Source of the DNA: Trebouxia sp. TZW2008
Taxonomy: Eukaryota; Chlorophyta; Trebouxiophyceae; Trebouxiales; Trebouxiaceae
Assembly (NCBI GenBank): GCA_002118135.1
Contig: BDIU01000097.1
Coordinates: 1-64,000 of the forward strand
Reading direction: 5' to 3'
DNA length: 64,000 nucleotides
Every line of letters starts with the position of its first letter. Positions within the stretch are counted from its first letter, which is position 1. This document shows, one piece after another, positions 10,401-23,300 of this stretch. The position numbers and the translations under genes were made by a program. The notes below the pieces were generated by a model, which searched no databases, was not told where the DNA came from, and saw nothing but the letters and a program-made list of their open reading frames with translations.

Positions 10401-13140
10401 CTCTTTCCACAGCCTGACTGCAGCAGCTTGTGGGTCCTCTTCTACTTCGGGTGGGATGCTGCCTTGACTGCCCATTTGCTGGCTGCCTCCCTCACTCTGC
10501 AATAGAAGAAGAGGAACCTCAACAACAAGAGAAGAAGAAGAAAAACGTGACAACGTGACTTTCAACTTCAGGTGGGATGCTGCCTTGACTGCCCATTTGC
10601 TGGCTGCCTCCCTCACCAGATAGCAAGCATCAAAGACGCAAAGCTGGCAACAGTCAATGCTGCAAACTACTTCGTTTGGCTGCGCAACACAAGCAGCGGC
10701 CCAAGGGTGAGGACGCCAGCAAGGACAAAGAAGCTGAAAGAAAGCAAGCAATAGGCGTACCTGAAAGAATCTCCTGACCACTTCACTCTCGCCTGCAACC
10801 TCAGCGTGCTCAAAGTCTGTGCCCTCAGGACCAGTTGACTCGGCCTTCTGAGCAGCTAGCTCAGCAGCTGATGGCCCAAGCTCTACTGTCAGCTGCTTGC
10901 GTGACTTCATCACCTTGGCCTGCATTACCCCAAGGACATCAGATAACAGCCTTTGTCAAGATCTGCGGCATGAGCAATGTCAAGCAAATGGAGCTGTACT
11001 GCTGAAGAAGAGTCAACCCAGCCTTCTGAGCAGCTGTCAGCCCAAGCTCCACTGTCAGCTGCTTGCATGACTTCATCACCTTGGTCTGCACTGCCCGAGA
11101 AGAAGTCATGTCCATCAAAGTTGGGCAGTTTCAAGCAAATGGGCTTGCTGCTTAGGAGAAGTTGTCTACGCCTTTTGAGCAGCTAGCTCAGCAGCTAACA
11201 GCCCAAGCTTTACTGAAACTTCATCACCTTGGTCTGCAATGTTCAATGGTGATGATTGCAACCGCAAGATGACCGCAAGTCAAGCCCTTTCCATCTAAAC
11301 ATTTACCTGATAAGAAATCATGCTTTGGTGTAATGATCTGTAGCATGCGATTGCTGAGCTTACTGATGCGCTGATCAGACAGATAGTGCAGCTGTTGCTT
11401 TCATGAGTAGTGTACACAAAAAAAATTCTATCCACACATGACCATTTCTGCATTCACTTTAAGCCACAAATTCCCAACACCTAATTTCATGTATGACGTT
11501 GAGGTTACTCAGATGCAAACACCAGGTGGCTCACCATGCTTTGAGTGCCAGCATCAGTCAACGCATTCCCTCGCAGGTCAAGGAAAATCAGCTCTGGTGC
11601 ACCTCCTGCTGTGAGCATGGCAGCCAAAGCCTGCATAATCCAGAAAGAAATGCTTTTTGAGTAGTTTGTTTTGGTACCCCTACAACACCCAGTTGTGAGA
11701 AGACCGTGGATGATGCAATACAGTGAGTGTGGTTGATGAATGATGTACAGTCCAGAGTAGCAAGATGATCATTGCAGTGAGAAGTATGGGATTGCTGGCA
11801 AGCATGCTGAAAAGATTGCATGATGCTGCCAACTGTGAACAGAAACATTAAGCAGTTTCCAAAGAGCCCTTAGCAAAGGCAGCCTGGGTTGCTATGGACT
11901 AAAGCCCCACAGTGCATGCAATGTCAGATTGCAAAGCATGCACAACCAGAGCGAATGTGTCTGACCTCAGTTCCCGCATCTGTGATACGGTTGCTTGACA
12001 GATCCAGGGATGTCACAAAGCTATTCTTCTGTAAGGCATCAGAGATCTGCACCAGCAGATCTTGCGCACTTGTATTATCAATGAAGTTGACAGGTATATT
12101 CAATGACGCATCTTTGTAGCGACTGTCTTGTTCACCAATAAAGTTGCCCTTGCGTTGATTTAACTTGACTTACAGGTGCCACAGCAGTCAGAATACAGCG
12201 CCTGGTCAATTTTGTTGTCCTCACATGAAGATTATTCCCATTTGAGGGTCCTTACAAGGAGAATTCACCGTACATCATGCAAGAGTGATCAATGCAGCTG
12301 TTCATGGCAGCTGCTTCTGGCGTGATTGCCTGGCTTTGACTAAAGTGCACAATGTTTATACCCAACAACAGATGCAAACACAATGTCCACCTGCGTTTTG
12401 GCTGATGCTCATTACCTGTCTGGCTTTGGAGTCTCGCAAGTGGCATTGCTGCAACTTGACCCATATGTCATCCCCATCCCCATGCTTACACTGCTTCACT
12501 GCTGCATTGAACCTGTGAAGCACGTTCTTGCAGTCTTTAAACTGGACAGGAAATTAGCATCTTGCATGACATTGTGATGATGCTATTGATGATTTGGCAT
12601 GAGCATGCTGCAGTGAACCTGTAGAGCATGCATGCAAAGTCATGGAACTGAGAAAGTAACATGCATCTCTCATGCCATTGTCATGACACTGTTGATGATT
12701 GCAGTGAGCGTGCTGCATTGGATCTGTGGCATAGCATGCAGGCACAGTCATGGAAGTGGAAAGGCAAAAAGCATCTCTCATGCTATTGTGGGTTGCAATG
12801 CACAAGCTGGTATGATGTGAAGGCAAGCTGGATGGCTGACCTTCTGTCATCTTCTGCTTTCTCAGCAGGGCTTAGCTCAGCAGGCTGATTTGCAGGTGCT
12901 CCTTCGCTCTTCTTTTTCTGCTGAGGTGCATGAATTTTTGAAAAGGCATGAAATGTTCCCTGATCAAAGAGGTCAGGAGAAGTCACAACATACCTTTTTC
13001 TTCTTTTTCTTCTTTTTGTCTTTAGCGGGTTCACGCTTGTGCGTTTCGGGACTGCTTTCTTCGTCGCTTTCGCTCGCACTGCCTGAAGCTGCCTCTTCGG
13101 ATTGCTCGCTGGCGATGCTGGCCGCCTCAGAGTCGCTCAT
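10401..13140 (-). CDS. Leucine-rich-repeat protein (multi-exon, 3' part uncertain)
   Basis: Exons with matching phases: 12994..13140 (MSDSEAASIASEQSEEAAS... ending in a K-rich run), 12841..12920 (QKKKSEGAPANQPAELS), 11966..12122 (RYKDASLNIPVNFIDN... ITDAGTE) and 11535..11630 (ALAAMLTAGGAPELIFLDLR). These give an acidic then basic N-terminus followed by ribonuclease-inhibitor-type LRRs with LDLSSNRITDAG and LDLRGNALTDAG. Further likely exons are 11307..11391 (LHYLSDQRISKLSNRM), 10761..10919 (AKVMKSRKQLTVELG) and 10401..10496 (SEGGSQQMGSQGSIPPEV). The 11307-11391 exon ends in phase 1 and does not join the next cleanly, so the 3' part is unresolved. Decayed copies of the last two exons lie at 10520-10620, about 10990-11090 and 11160-11240. 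The function is unknown; such LRRs usually bind proteins. The start at 13140 is the only ATG giving the acidic leader. Confidence 0.65.
12101..12270 (+). mobile_element. MITE copy 2, overlapping an LRR-gene exon edge
   Basis: The right end (GTCCTTACAAGGA...CACCG then TA at 12271-12272) and the middle (GCAGTCAGAATACAGCGCC) match MITE copies 1 and 3. The left part (CTTTGTAGCGACTG, 12112-12125) aligns with CTTTGTAATGACTG of copy 1, which places the left end near 12101 without a clear CAGT. The left terminus covers the acceptor and first bases of the LRR exon 11966..12122. Confidence 0.6.
12540..12790. repeat. Tandem repeat, about three diverged copies
   Basis: Units share GAGC(A/G)TGCTGCA, CAAAGTCATGGAA, GCATCTCTCATGC and ATTGATGATT-like blocks in the same order, about 110-120 bp apart. 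They lie in the long LRR-gene intron between exons 12841..12920 and 11966..12122. No coding potential was found. Confidence 0.5.
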
Positions 13141-13627
13141 CACCGATGGCCCGGCAGTGATGACCTAAAGCTGAGCCATGGACGGGTTACACGATCCGGA
13201 GGTACGTGTCAATAAAGCCAATGAGAACAAGCGCCCTTGATGAGCAAATAGTAGCTTGCCTGATGACGCCTGATATGCGCACACAGCAAAATAGCACGGT
13301 CGCAATCTACGAGCTTGACCTGAGTGAGTTTGACTTCAGCTTCGCAAGTTCGACGCTGGGTTCGAGCTTCAATCGTCTTAGTCACTTGTGCGCATTCAGC
13401 TTGACAGTGCCAGCGGTCTTTTGAAGCTGGCAAACGCTCCCGCAACGTTGCGTTGTTACGTAGAACAGGTTGCGTGCACCTTGCGAGCGTTCGAGCGCTT
13501 CGACAGACTTTGGTTGTCCTGCAGTCTGTGTCAGTGCATAAACGAACTCGCTGCTTCGAGCAGGTGTCGCTCGCGTTGTTCCTGTAACACGTGAACTTAC
13601 TGCGCTGTTTGTGTCACTGACATCGCC

Positions 13628-15893
13628 ATGACCAGCCTTCTGGCCGGCGGTCTGGCGGCCGGCTTTCTGAAGTCGTGGGGCATGATATTGGTGTCGGAAA
13701 TTGGCGACAAGACCTTTTTCATCGCAGCGGTCATGGCCATGCGCAACTCTCGACAATCGGTATGTCAGGGCGGCAACCGGTTGCAGGATTTGTGATATCC
13801 GTTTTGCTGCTACCACTCAGCTGACAGTGCAACATACAGGTGTTTGGTGGAGCGGCGGGGGCACTAGCCGCGATGACAGTGCTATCAGCCTTGATGGGAT
13901 GGGCAGCACCATCATTGGTCAGTGCAGAAAATTTGAACATGACTAGACACACTACAATATGCAGCTGCATGCGATTTACTTTGTGAATGCTGCTAGCCCT
14001 TTCTATTGGGTTCTGTCAACTACAAGGCCTCTGACAAATGCATATGATTTGCTTGCTTCAAGATGTCAGTATTTGCTACTGCCTTTGCAGATTTCACAGC
14101 AGTACACACAGTTTGGCGCAGCGCTGCTGTTCTTTGTGTTTGGGTTCAAGATGTTATATGAAGTTTTCACTGCTGTGGAAAAGGTACGGTACTCTCACAT
14201 GTTGCTGTTGCTCATCGCGTTAAAGCTTCCCATGGCTATGTTACAAGGACACTGCATGTGAGACTTGGGGTTGCCTTATTCGGCCATTGTGTGATCAGAT
14301 ATGGCACACCAAGCGAAGTTACGCCATGCATTTGCATTGTCATGAGCGATCTAAGTTGCACAAAGCTGTGTCATTCAAGCAATGCACATCTGCCAAGGGA
14401 TGCCTCACCTCGGTGTCACATGTATGCAAGGCGATGAGGCATACAGGCACTACATGTTGATGAGTCATCCCAGCGTCACGTGCCTGCAGGGTGATGAGTC
14501 ATCAGAGTGGGATGAAGCAGAAAAGGATGTAAAGGCAGCAGAAGCAGCCAAAGCAAAGCAAGGCAGCAAACCCACAAACGGCAAAACCAATGGCAAAAGT
14601 GCCGTAAAGCAGCAGGACGTGCTGAGTCAGCTGTTCTCTCCTGTCTTCCTTGAGGCCTTTGTCTTGACGTTCTGTGCAGAGTGGGGAGACAGAAGTCAGA
14701 TAGCAACTATTGGTAAGCTTTTCTAACACCTGTATCTGACATTCAATGGGGGTCTTTATGGGTCTTTGCTCCTGTGTGCCCTTCAGCAAACAACATAACA
14801 GGTATACCAACAGAAGATTAGGCATTTTGTGCTGGATTTGTGTGGCTCAGGTCCTGCCTCTTCAGGTTGATCTGTTTTGAGCATGTGACGCAATCATCAA
14901 AAAGCATACAAATTTGCAATGTTGTTGTCATAGTGGGAGCCTCTGTGGGCATCATGTAACAGAGTGAGATTTACAATAGTGGACTGGTGCTGGAAGGCAC
15001 CCACGACCAAACGTGCGTAGCAGGATCGTTCACAATCAGCCTAAGTGCATTGGCCTTGGACAGCCGCAACCCGACAGGGATCTGAAGCAAGGTATGGTCA
15101 GACACGTGATGTTCTAACCACAGCTAGGGTGAAGCATAGAGCATACTGCTACACATAAGCAATGATATCCTCACAATTGCAATCATGCGTTTCACGGGTC
15201 ATGGTGGTGCAGGGCTTGCAGCCTCAGCAAACGTGCTGGGAGTGAGCTTAGGGGGCATTCTGGGTCACTGTATGTGCACCGGAGGGGCGGTGCTGGGGGG
15301 ACGGCAATTGGCTGCATATGTGGCAGAGAGAACGCTCACGGTGAGTATTTACATTGTTGTATGTCCCTTTGATGTCTCATACTGGGTCTTCGGTGTTTTC
15401 AGTCCTGCAAGGAGGTGACATTTTGCTTGCGTTGATAGAGACTGCGCGGCAAGCAAAATCTTGAATGATGTATAAATGTATATATATATATATATATATA
15501 AAAATAAATAAATAAATAAATATTTGAGCTCAACTGAAGCCTGGTCAATACTGCTGTGTCGAAAGTTGCATCCTGTATGCAGTAAGTGGCCCTGAGTTGC
15601 TGTGACTTTGCCCTGCAGTGGAAATCTTTTCTGCTACAAGCAGTTCTTGTGTGGCCTCTGCATTGCATCAACTCAGTGTCATGCTTTGACTACTTGATGC
15701 TCTGGCCTTTCTTTGATATTGTATGATGTCTCGTTTGTGCAACCCCGCAGGCTTTTCACATTGATGCACTGCTACTGCGTGACTTGAGCATTTTCAGAGT
15801 TTTGTCTTGTTGCTGTTGCAGATCATTGGAGGTTTGCTGTTTTTGGCTTTTGGAGTCCATGCTTTGTATGAAGGCTTATATGACATCAGCTGA
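13628..15893 (+). CDS. GDT1: GDT1-family (UPF0016/TMEM165) cation transporter
   Basis: Multi-pass membrane Mn2+/Ca2+:H+ exchanger family. Exons are 13628..13759, 13840..13917, 14091..14183, 14490..14712, 15213..15340 and 15822..15893, which join in frame to 241 residues ending YEGLYDIS. Both family signatures are present: SEIGDKTFFIAAVMAMR near residues 22-38 and CAEWGDRSQIATIGLA in the second half. Their acidic Glu/Asp residues form the cation site. The two three-helix halves are separated by a charged, Lys/Asp/Glu-rich loop (GDESSEWDEAEKDVKAAEAA). There is no obvious plastid transit peptide; the short N-terminus resembles plant Golgi/ER members (PML3-5 type) rather than the chloroplast ones. 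An internal intron carries an exon-like relic (15024-15091). Confidence 0.93.
15024..15091 (+). pseudogene. Exon-like relic / possible poison cassette in GDT1 intron 5
   Basis: It has acceptor GTAGCAG and donor CAAG|gtatgg. Read in the phase of the upstream exon it gives GSFTISLSALALDSRNPTGI then TGA. ALALDSRNPTGI resembles the GDT1 segment that follows the second signature motif, which the true exon (15213..15340) encodes as LAASANVLGVSLGG. It looks like a decayed alternative or duplicated exon. Inclusion would truncate the protein before its last two helices. Confidence 0.4.
15471..15525. repeat. (TA)n/(AAAT)n microsatellite
   Basis: A TA dinucleotide run of about 14 units is followed by about five AAAT units. 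It lies in the last GDT1 intron. Confidence 0.85.
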
Positions 15894-17301
15894 CCATCAG
15901 CAAGCTGGCAAAAGTCCATGACAATAGCAACACTTTTCCTGGCGCATTGTCAGGATGTGCTAAACCAGCAGGATGCTCTAGGATGTGCATCTCAAGAAGC
16001 TACCACGCTTGCCCTTGACCAAGCTTCCCAGCAAACCTAGTAGCTGTTGCAAGCTGTCCTTGACACATCTTACAGAGACGCTTGATTTTGCTCCAGCCAC
16101 AGGCATCATTGAGACCATGACATGAAAACAGAAAGAAAAGGAAAAGAAGCCATGCTGTTAGGCGTCATAGTGAGAGCCTCTGTTTCAAGAGGCAGCCCGG
16201 TAATGGCATGACTACTACAGAAATATGTTGAGCGTCTGCTATGCTATTTTGGCTGCTGACTGTTGAAGTTTTTGACATTATTAGTTTGGTGCTGCTAATC
16301 CAGCAGCCTACTCTTAGGGCTTCTTTTGCTGCCATTTTGTGCGCCCACCTTGCCTGATGCAGGTTCAGCCTATTGCTATCTACTTTTGCACCTATCACCA
16401 TTTTTGTGTGGCTTGAAAATGGTATGCTGTGACGTATGCACCATGCCTGGTCAGCAAAGGTGGATGAGCCCAACAACCTCTGTGTCAACATGGCATTGAT
16501 GCATTTCTTCTTGTCTCTGTGGGGCACAAGCAGGGACACCCAGCACCAACAGCAGCTGTTCCGTGTTTTGTTTGTTTGACCCAGCATTGCCAAAGCCTTG
16601 CAAGCTTGAGCAGCAATCATCATCACGGACTCCGCTAAAGCATTGCCTGCTTTACAAAGCAGACACGCATAATTCTGCCCTGACTGCTGCACATCAAGTA
16701 ACATCTTCCTATGAGCATGTTGCCTGTTACGAGCAAATCGATATAATAAGGGTATATTCATAAGCAGCAGGCCATCTGAAATTTCGAATGTTAATTTCCC
16801 TATAACACGCGAAATCAGTAGATAGTCATGGAAATTCGTCCTCACAAAACATTAGCTATGACACACATCTCTCATTGGTGAACATTCCCATAAATTCTCT
16901 CCCCATACTCTAAAGCCAGAACACATGCTACATGCATGTTGCAGTTTGTTACATCAAATCATTGCATGTCCCACATCAATTTCTCTATATGCATGCATCT
17001 TGCTGCAGCAAATGAGGTCCCGGATGTGCTGTCTGTACTGAAACCATCAGCAAGTGCGTGCTGGCATTGTGCGTTGATGCAGCTGGACATCAGTGACCCT
17101 CTGAGACTCCACAAGCATACTCATCATACACTGCTCCTCTGGCCAGACATGTAACCCAGACATATATCTATTACTGTGTAACTGCCACGTAGTATACCTA
17201 AAATAATGACAGCAGGTCGCTCCTGCTTCTGTTGACTCTTTTGGCAGATACATCGAGAGTCAGCCTCTGTTTTGTCAGATAGCCTCAGAGTCTGTCTGTC
17301 G
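15894..17301. other. Intergenic region with one long open frame
   Basis: An uninterrupted 226-codon minus-strand frame (16165-16845) is the most notable content. It begins with a non-ATG codon; the first internal ATG gives MNIPLLYRFARNRQ. It has no recognisable domain, no paralogue in the window and ordinary composition, so I do not call it a gene. Otherwise nothing is seen. Confidence 0.4.
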
Positions 17302-20300
17302 TCAATCTGGTGGCAGCTGGTTCTGAGCAGCTGCATGGGTCAAAGCATACAGGGCGTAGCTGAGACATGCTAGCGGCGCTGCCTGCATATAGGAAGAAGC
17401 GCTCACAGCATCATCATTGTCGTCATCATTGACATACTTGCTGATGAGGCCGTACAGACACTCAGGTGGGACAAGATTGTGGAGGCAGTTCACTATATTG
17501 TCCAAGGGCATCTTACAGCAAGGCATATTAGTCTTCAACTCAACAGCCACAGGCTCAAACCAGACCAGGCATGAATGACTGTGACTATGCGCAAGACCTG
17601 ACAATTGTACAGCTCAAGATCTTGTTTGCCTGGTATGTTCAGCACAAGCCTGACTGAACATGACATCCAATGTAAATGAGTCAAGCAGATGCTACAAAGA
17701 TCACATGCGGAGAATCAGTTAAAACTGCATCACACGCTGGACATCAACCTCAGACATCATGTCTGACCTGTGCGGCACAGGCATCAGTGAACCAGAGGGC
17801 AACAGGGCAGGGCTCTCTGCGACTAGCCCCACTGACGCTGCTGTCATCTGTTGCTCTTCCTCGCCACCCAATGTCATCATCAGTGGCTCGCCGGCGCGGC
17901 CATTCTCCTCTGCACAGAAAGCGATATTAGTCATCCCTCGTGAATCAAAACCAATGGCCATCCTAGGTGATTATGCACAGTACGAAGAGTCAGAATGCAG
18001 ATTGCTTCTGATCCTTGAACAGAAGCATGTCTTGTGATACACGTACGCTGCTGCACTGGAGGCAAAGAATTCTGAAAGGTGTTGGCAGGCAGTATGATGT
18101 CAATAGCTTCAGCTTAGGAGACCAAGAATGGCAGGCTTGTGTAGAAGGTGCAATTTTTGAGAAATGTTGGGCTAGTTCTGCTGTGCAAGGCTCTGCATAG
18201 TGTGACGGATTCAAGGTACTGACACAATGTAGTGACAAGAGTATCTGTACAAGGAGTACTGGCGCAAGTACTCATGCATCGTATTGATACAAGACTCTGA
18301 TGCAAGATTTGCTGCATCAACTATGTGCAAAGGGGTGAAAGGAGTGCCGACCTTTCAGCAAGGGGATCAGTGATGAAGCCAAGTCTCAGAGGGCCGAGAT
18401 TGCATGGCACTGATACTACTAAGGACCACTACAAGGTACAAGTATATGGTACTGACACAAGGCGATCACACAACAATTTCTCTGCAACATCTAGCACCTT
18501 GACCTTTCAGCAAGGCCATTTTGTGAACCTTCAAGACCATGCATCAGCACCTGGCACAAGCTACTGTTATAAGCGACTGTCCATGAGGAAAGGTGCTGAC
18601 CTTTCAGCCAGGGAATCAGTGATGGAGCTGGTCTCAGAAGGTTGGGATTGCATGAGGTTGCGCCGACTACCAGCCCGACTGCCGGCCCTGCTGCCTGGCC
18701 TACTTCCCGCCCTGCTTCCACCTTTTGAGCCTGCATATAATTGACAGTCTGAGTAGGAGTCAAGCCATCAACACTGAAACAGCTGCAGTCATGGCATGAG
18801 GTTGCGCTGAGTATCAGCCCTGCTGCCTGGCCTACTACCTGCTCTGCTTCCGCCATTTGAGCCTGCATATAATTAACAGTCTGAGTAGGAGTCAAGCCAT
18901 CAACACTGAAACAGCTGCAGTCATGGCATGAGGTTGCGCCAAGTACCAGCCCTGCTGCCTGGCCTACTACCTGCTCTGCTTCCGCCATTTGAGCCTGCAG
19001 ATAGTTGGCAGTTTGAGGAGGAGTCAAGCCATCAACACTGGAACAGCTGCAGTCATGGCACAAGGTTGTGCCGGCTACCGGCTCTACTGCCAGCGTCGTG
19101 CCTGGCCTACTCACTGCCCGATTGCCTGGCCTGTTACCTGCCCTGCGCTCACCTTTGGACCCTGCAGATCACAAAACGTGTATTCGTGAATCAGGGAAGT
19201 AGTAATGCAGTAGCTATACCTCTACTGCCTGCCCTGCTTCCACCTTTTGATCCTGCAGACTATCAGTCATGTGATCATGGTTCAAAATGTTGCTTTGGCT
19301 ACCAAGTCAGATGCTGGTCATTTGCAGGCGGCAGCCATGTGGTCACTAGCCATGGCAGCAGTAATGATAACAAAAACAACAATAATAAACAACCTTATGA
19401 TCACACATTCCAGCACATGTGCTAGGTGTGTGAGGCCGAAGTCCTGTCTCGCCAGGCAGGCTTGTTTTGAGCATGATTGCAGGGGCGTTTCATGTTCAAC
19501 TATTGGAAATTAGACAAAACAATGTGGATTCAGTCCTTTTCAGGGGGCAGCAGCAGGGCAGTCAGAACTGCTGCCTGCCCTGCTGCCACCTGTAGATCCT
19601 GCAGAACATTGGTTGCAGACCATGACTCATCTGCTTACGAAACAGGACATTAAATTGGATCAGCTAGCGGCCCTCCTACCGGTGCATGCCCCGCTTCAAG
19701 TTTTGGACTCTGCAGACTTTGAGAGGTGGCAACATACATAGCCCTGATAATCACCACCATGTGACTCTGTGAAACATGAGGCAGGCCACAGTGCAACATT
19801 CATACATTCATAGGCATCGACAAGCACTTGCAGAAGCGAAAGGGAGCTGGTGGGGTTGTAAATTGTGAAACATGTAGTGGCCAGCTGTCGACACTGCAAT
19901 GATCAGTTCTGGAGAAGGTCTCAATGTTGTCGCAGCAGTGTTGAGCCCACGATGAGCTTGACTGTCATGCCTCTCTGACCTAGAAAAGCTGCTGCAGAGA
20001 GAGTGCCCAATTTGCAGCTGTGCATAAGCAGCATAGGCAAGCAGTCCTTCAAACTCACTGCTGTTTGGCAAAATAGGCCAGCTTGCTAGCCTAGAACCCT
20101 TTTTTTTTTCGAAAAGCAGCATGATGCCAGCAGCAGTGGTGAGACCATGGGGGAGCTTGCCTATCTGCTTTGTGGCCAACAGGCTGCGCAGGGGGTGCAG
20201 GGAGAAGAAGAAGCGAACTCAAAAGCGTGACACTGCAATGCAAGCTGCCTCTACCACACCACTCGCCTAGCATGCTCAATGATGTTGTGACGATGAGACG

Positions 20301-23300
20301 CCAGACAGCTGACCTATCTGCTTTGTAGCCAACAGACTGCGCTGACTGCGGAGGGGAGAAGAAGAAGCAATCTCGACTGGCCTGACTCCAATGCAAGCCA
20401 CATCTACCAGGCCACTCTCATGAGACTGAGCTGCCGTGCTGCCTGAAGAAGAGGAGCATCCCGCATCAGCTGCAGCTCTGCCTGAAGAGGAAGGGTGGAC
20501 ATCAGCAGCAGCGGTCTCAGCAGCGCCTGTAATTTTCTTCTTGGCATTGGCATGTGGCAAAGTAGACTGCATTTGCTTAGCAGCAGGAGACCCCGTCATG
20601 TCTGTGGATGCTAATTTGCTAGTGATGGGCGGAGGTGAAGATGAAGAGGATCTGACAGCAGTGGCATGGGATGCAGGAAGGGAAGGTGAGTTGCTTTGCC
20701 AGACCCATTGGTGGGCAGCTGGGGTTGCCTGGGTGGCTGAGGGGGGGTTGCAAAGGGGTTGAACGAGGGGTGGGAGTTTGCTGGACAGCCGAAAGCTGCC
20801 TGAGGTGAATGGGTTCGAGGAGATGGCAGAAGCTGCAGCAAATGCCTGTGAGGCTAAAGGCGCAGCTGATAGAACTATGTGTATGTCATGCAGCTGCAGT
20901 GGGACTCCTGCAAGCATCATGCAAAAAGGCTTTTTGCGTATATCTGCCGAACCAGATTCAGACAAAGCACACATACTTGCAATTCATTGGTCAATATTTG
21001 CTATCATCGATAATGAAAAGGTGTTCACACAGACAAGTTTAGCACAAGTCAATGCTATCAATGCATTCTTCTGACAAAATGAAGCAGCACCTGAAGGGTA
21101 TAAGACATGTGCCCAGGGCTTCCATTGGCCATTTGGCTCCTTGACAGTGATGAAGAGACCCTGGTCATCTTGGACGCATCTGCTCAGAGTGCCTCCTTGA
21201 CTGTCCCCTGCCAGCTGCCTAAACAGCACGACCAAACATAAGTCCTTCTATGAGCGCTAGACAAGTTTCCAAGCTAGTTAGGGTCTCATGCTGCATGTGG
21301 CGCTGCTACTGTGTTTAGGTCGTTACACATGTGCGTGTGGCTCCATGTGGATAGCTTGGCTCTGTCACAACAGTCTTGTTGCTGATGCATGGTTGGCACA
21401 AGAGATCCCAGAAGCCAGAAAAAGTTGATGCTCTTCTGCCGATCAAGTGCAGTACAGCGTCGCCAGAGGCACAGCCTTTGCAGCATGTGACGGTGCTAGC
21501 AATGTGTTTTGACACACGCTGGACATAGCGAAAGGCGGATGCCACAGGCGGGCTGCAAACAAACACATTGAAGCTCGTGACATCAATGCATGGCTTGCAC
21601 ATTGGAATAGTCCACAGCGCCACATCTGATATTAGCTCAAGTAACTACAGCTGAAATCCACAATTTAGCTTGAAATTACACAGTCACAGCTTGCAACATG
21701 TGCAATGAAGCACAAGGTTGGCAGCGTGTGTACATGATCTGAAAGTCCAGGCTCGGAGCGCCAGTCTGCATGTCTTTGGCAGTAGGGGTCGAGGCTCTTG
21801 AGTGTGATCTTCTGCGCTCAGCATCCAACAGAGGCTCCTGTTTTGAACGTGCTGTGAGCCAAGCTGCATTCTGAATGCTGCCCTGAGAGACTAGCTGCAG
21901 CGCTGCATGCTCATCCGCATAGACTGTCACATCCCTTTGATGCACCTAAACATGGACAGACACACAGCAGTCAAGATGATTGACATGCTGCATGCTCATC
22001 AGCGTACACGAGTGACTCCCTCTGATGCACCTATGCATGGACAGACACACAACATTGAAGACAATTGGCATGCTGCCTCAATCTCCCCAACACTGCCCTG
22101 AGATACCAGCTGCAGTGCTGCATGCTCATCAGCGTAGACTGTCACATCCCTCTGATGCACCTACACATGGACAAATGAGGTCATCGACATGCCACATGGG
22201 AACAGCAGCTCATGAGCATTTTTCATTATGCGTGAATGCAGTTGCGAAGCACTCAATAGGCACAGAGGGCATAGCGCATGCTCATTGCCAGCATGATGAC
22301 TCAACAAGCTATACCCAACCCCCACAGCAACACAGCGTGTCCAGAAACTCTAAGATGCGCGCTTGCGGTAGAGTCCATGCCATACTGGACATCAGTCTGT
22401 TCACAGCATATACAGAGACTGCACAGCCTATGCAACACTGCTAGCGTGCACTACCTTTGCTGCAGACTGAGCTGAGCGATGCCTATCTTTTGCCACAGCC
22501 AGCTCAGCATCCACAGCCTCTGTCAGAAGGGCGCGGTCAATAGTCAATGCGACTTAGCCAGCAGCTTCCACAGTATATGCAGACTGCACAGCCTATGTAA
22601 CACTGCTAGGAGAAAGTACCTTTGTTGAGAGCTGAGCTGAGCGGAGCCCATCATGTACCACAGCCTGTTCAGCATCTAAAGCCTCTTTGAGCAGGATATG
22701 AGCTCAAAAAAAGATGCACAGGCGTCACAGGCAATGCAACACAACTGGCATGCCACACCTTTGTTGAGAATTGGGCTGATCGAGGCCTGTCCTTTGCCAC
22801 AGCCAGCTCAGCATCTACAGCCTCTTTCAAGAGAGCACAGTCAACAACTGATCCTAGGGACTTGCTTCTGCCAGGAGACAGCAGCTCATCTGCCTTGCTC
22901 CTTGTGTGCAGCTCATGGGGCTGTGCTGAGATGCGCCCCAGATGCAGAGGCTGCAGGGGCGCAAACTGCAGCTGCTTGCGGCTGGTGGATGCCCTTGCTG
23001 GGTGGTGATGTGGTGCAAGGTCCTTGCTGGCACCTGAGGATTAAGCAGTTTGGGCATTCTAAGCAAAGCTTGTAAGCACAATCTGAGTTAAGGCAGAGAA
23101 CAGACCGCTCAGATGCATTTGCACATGGCTGTGAAGATGGGGTCAAAGCAGCCGCCCATGCTGTACTTCTGCATTGGCTTGGCGGTCTTCTGGCAGCTAG
23201 CAACACAAGACAGTTGCATTGAACCAAGTGTCTGTTGAATGTCTGAGATTGTACGCATCTGTGCATGATTGCCGAGGCAACGTGCAGCTGCCTAGAGACA

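Noticed and set aside
16165..16845. 226-codon open frame on the minus strand
   Set aside because: It starts at a non-ATG codon and has no domain, no splice context and no similarity to anything I recognise. Real genes in this window are split into short exons, so a long frame alone is weak evidence.
20276..20974. 232-codon Ser/Ala-rich frame as an independent gene
   Set aside because: Low complexity, and its edges coincide with splice-like sites. It is more likely part of the large minus-strand gene. Kept only as a segment of that model.
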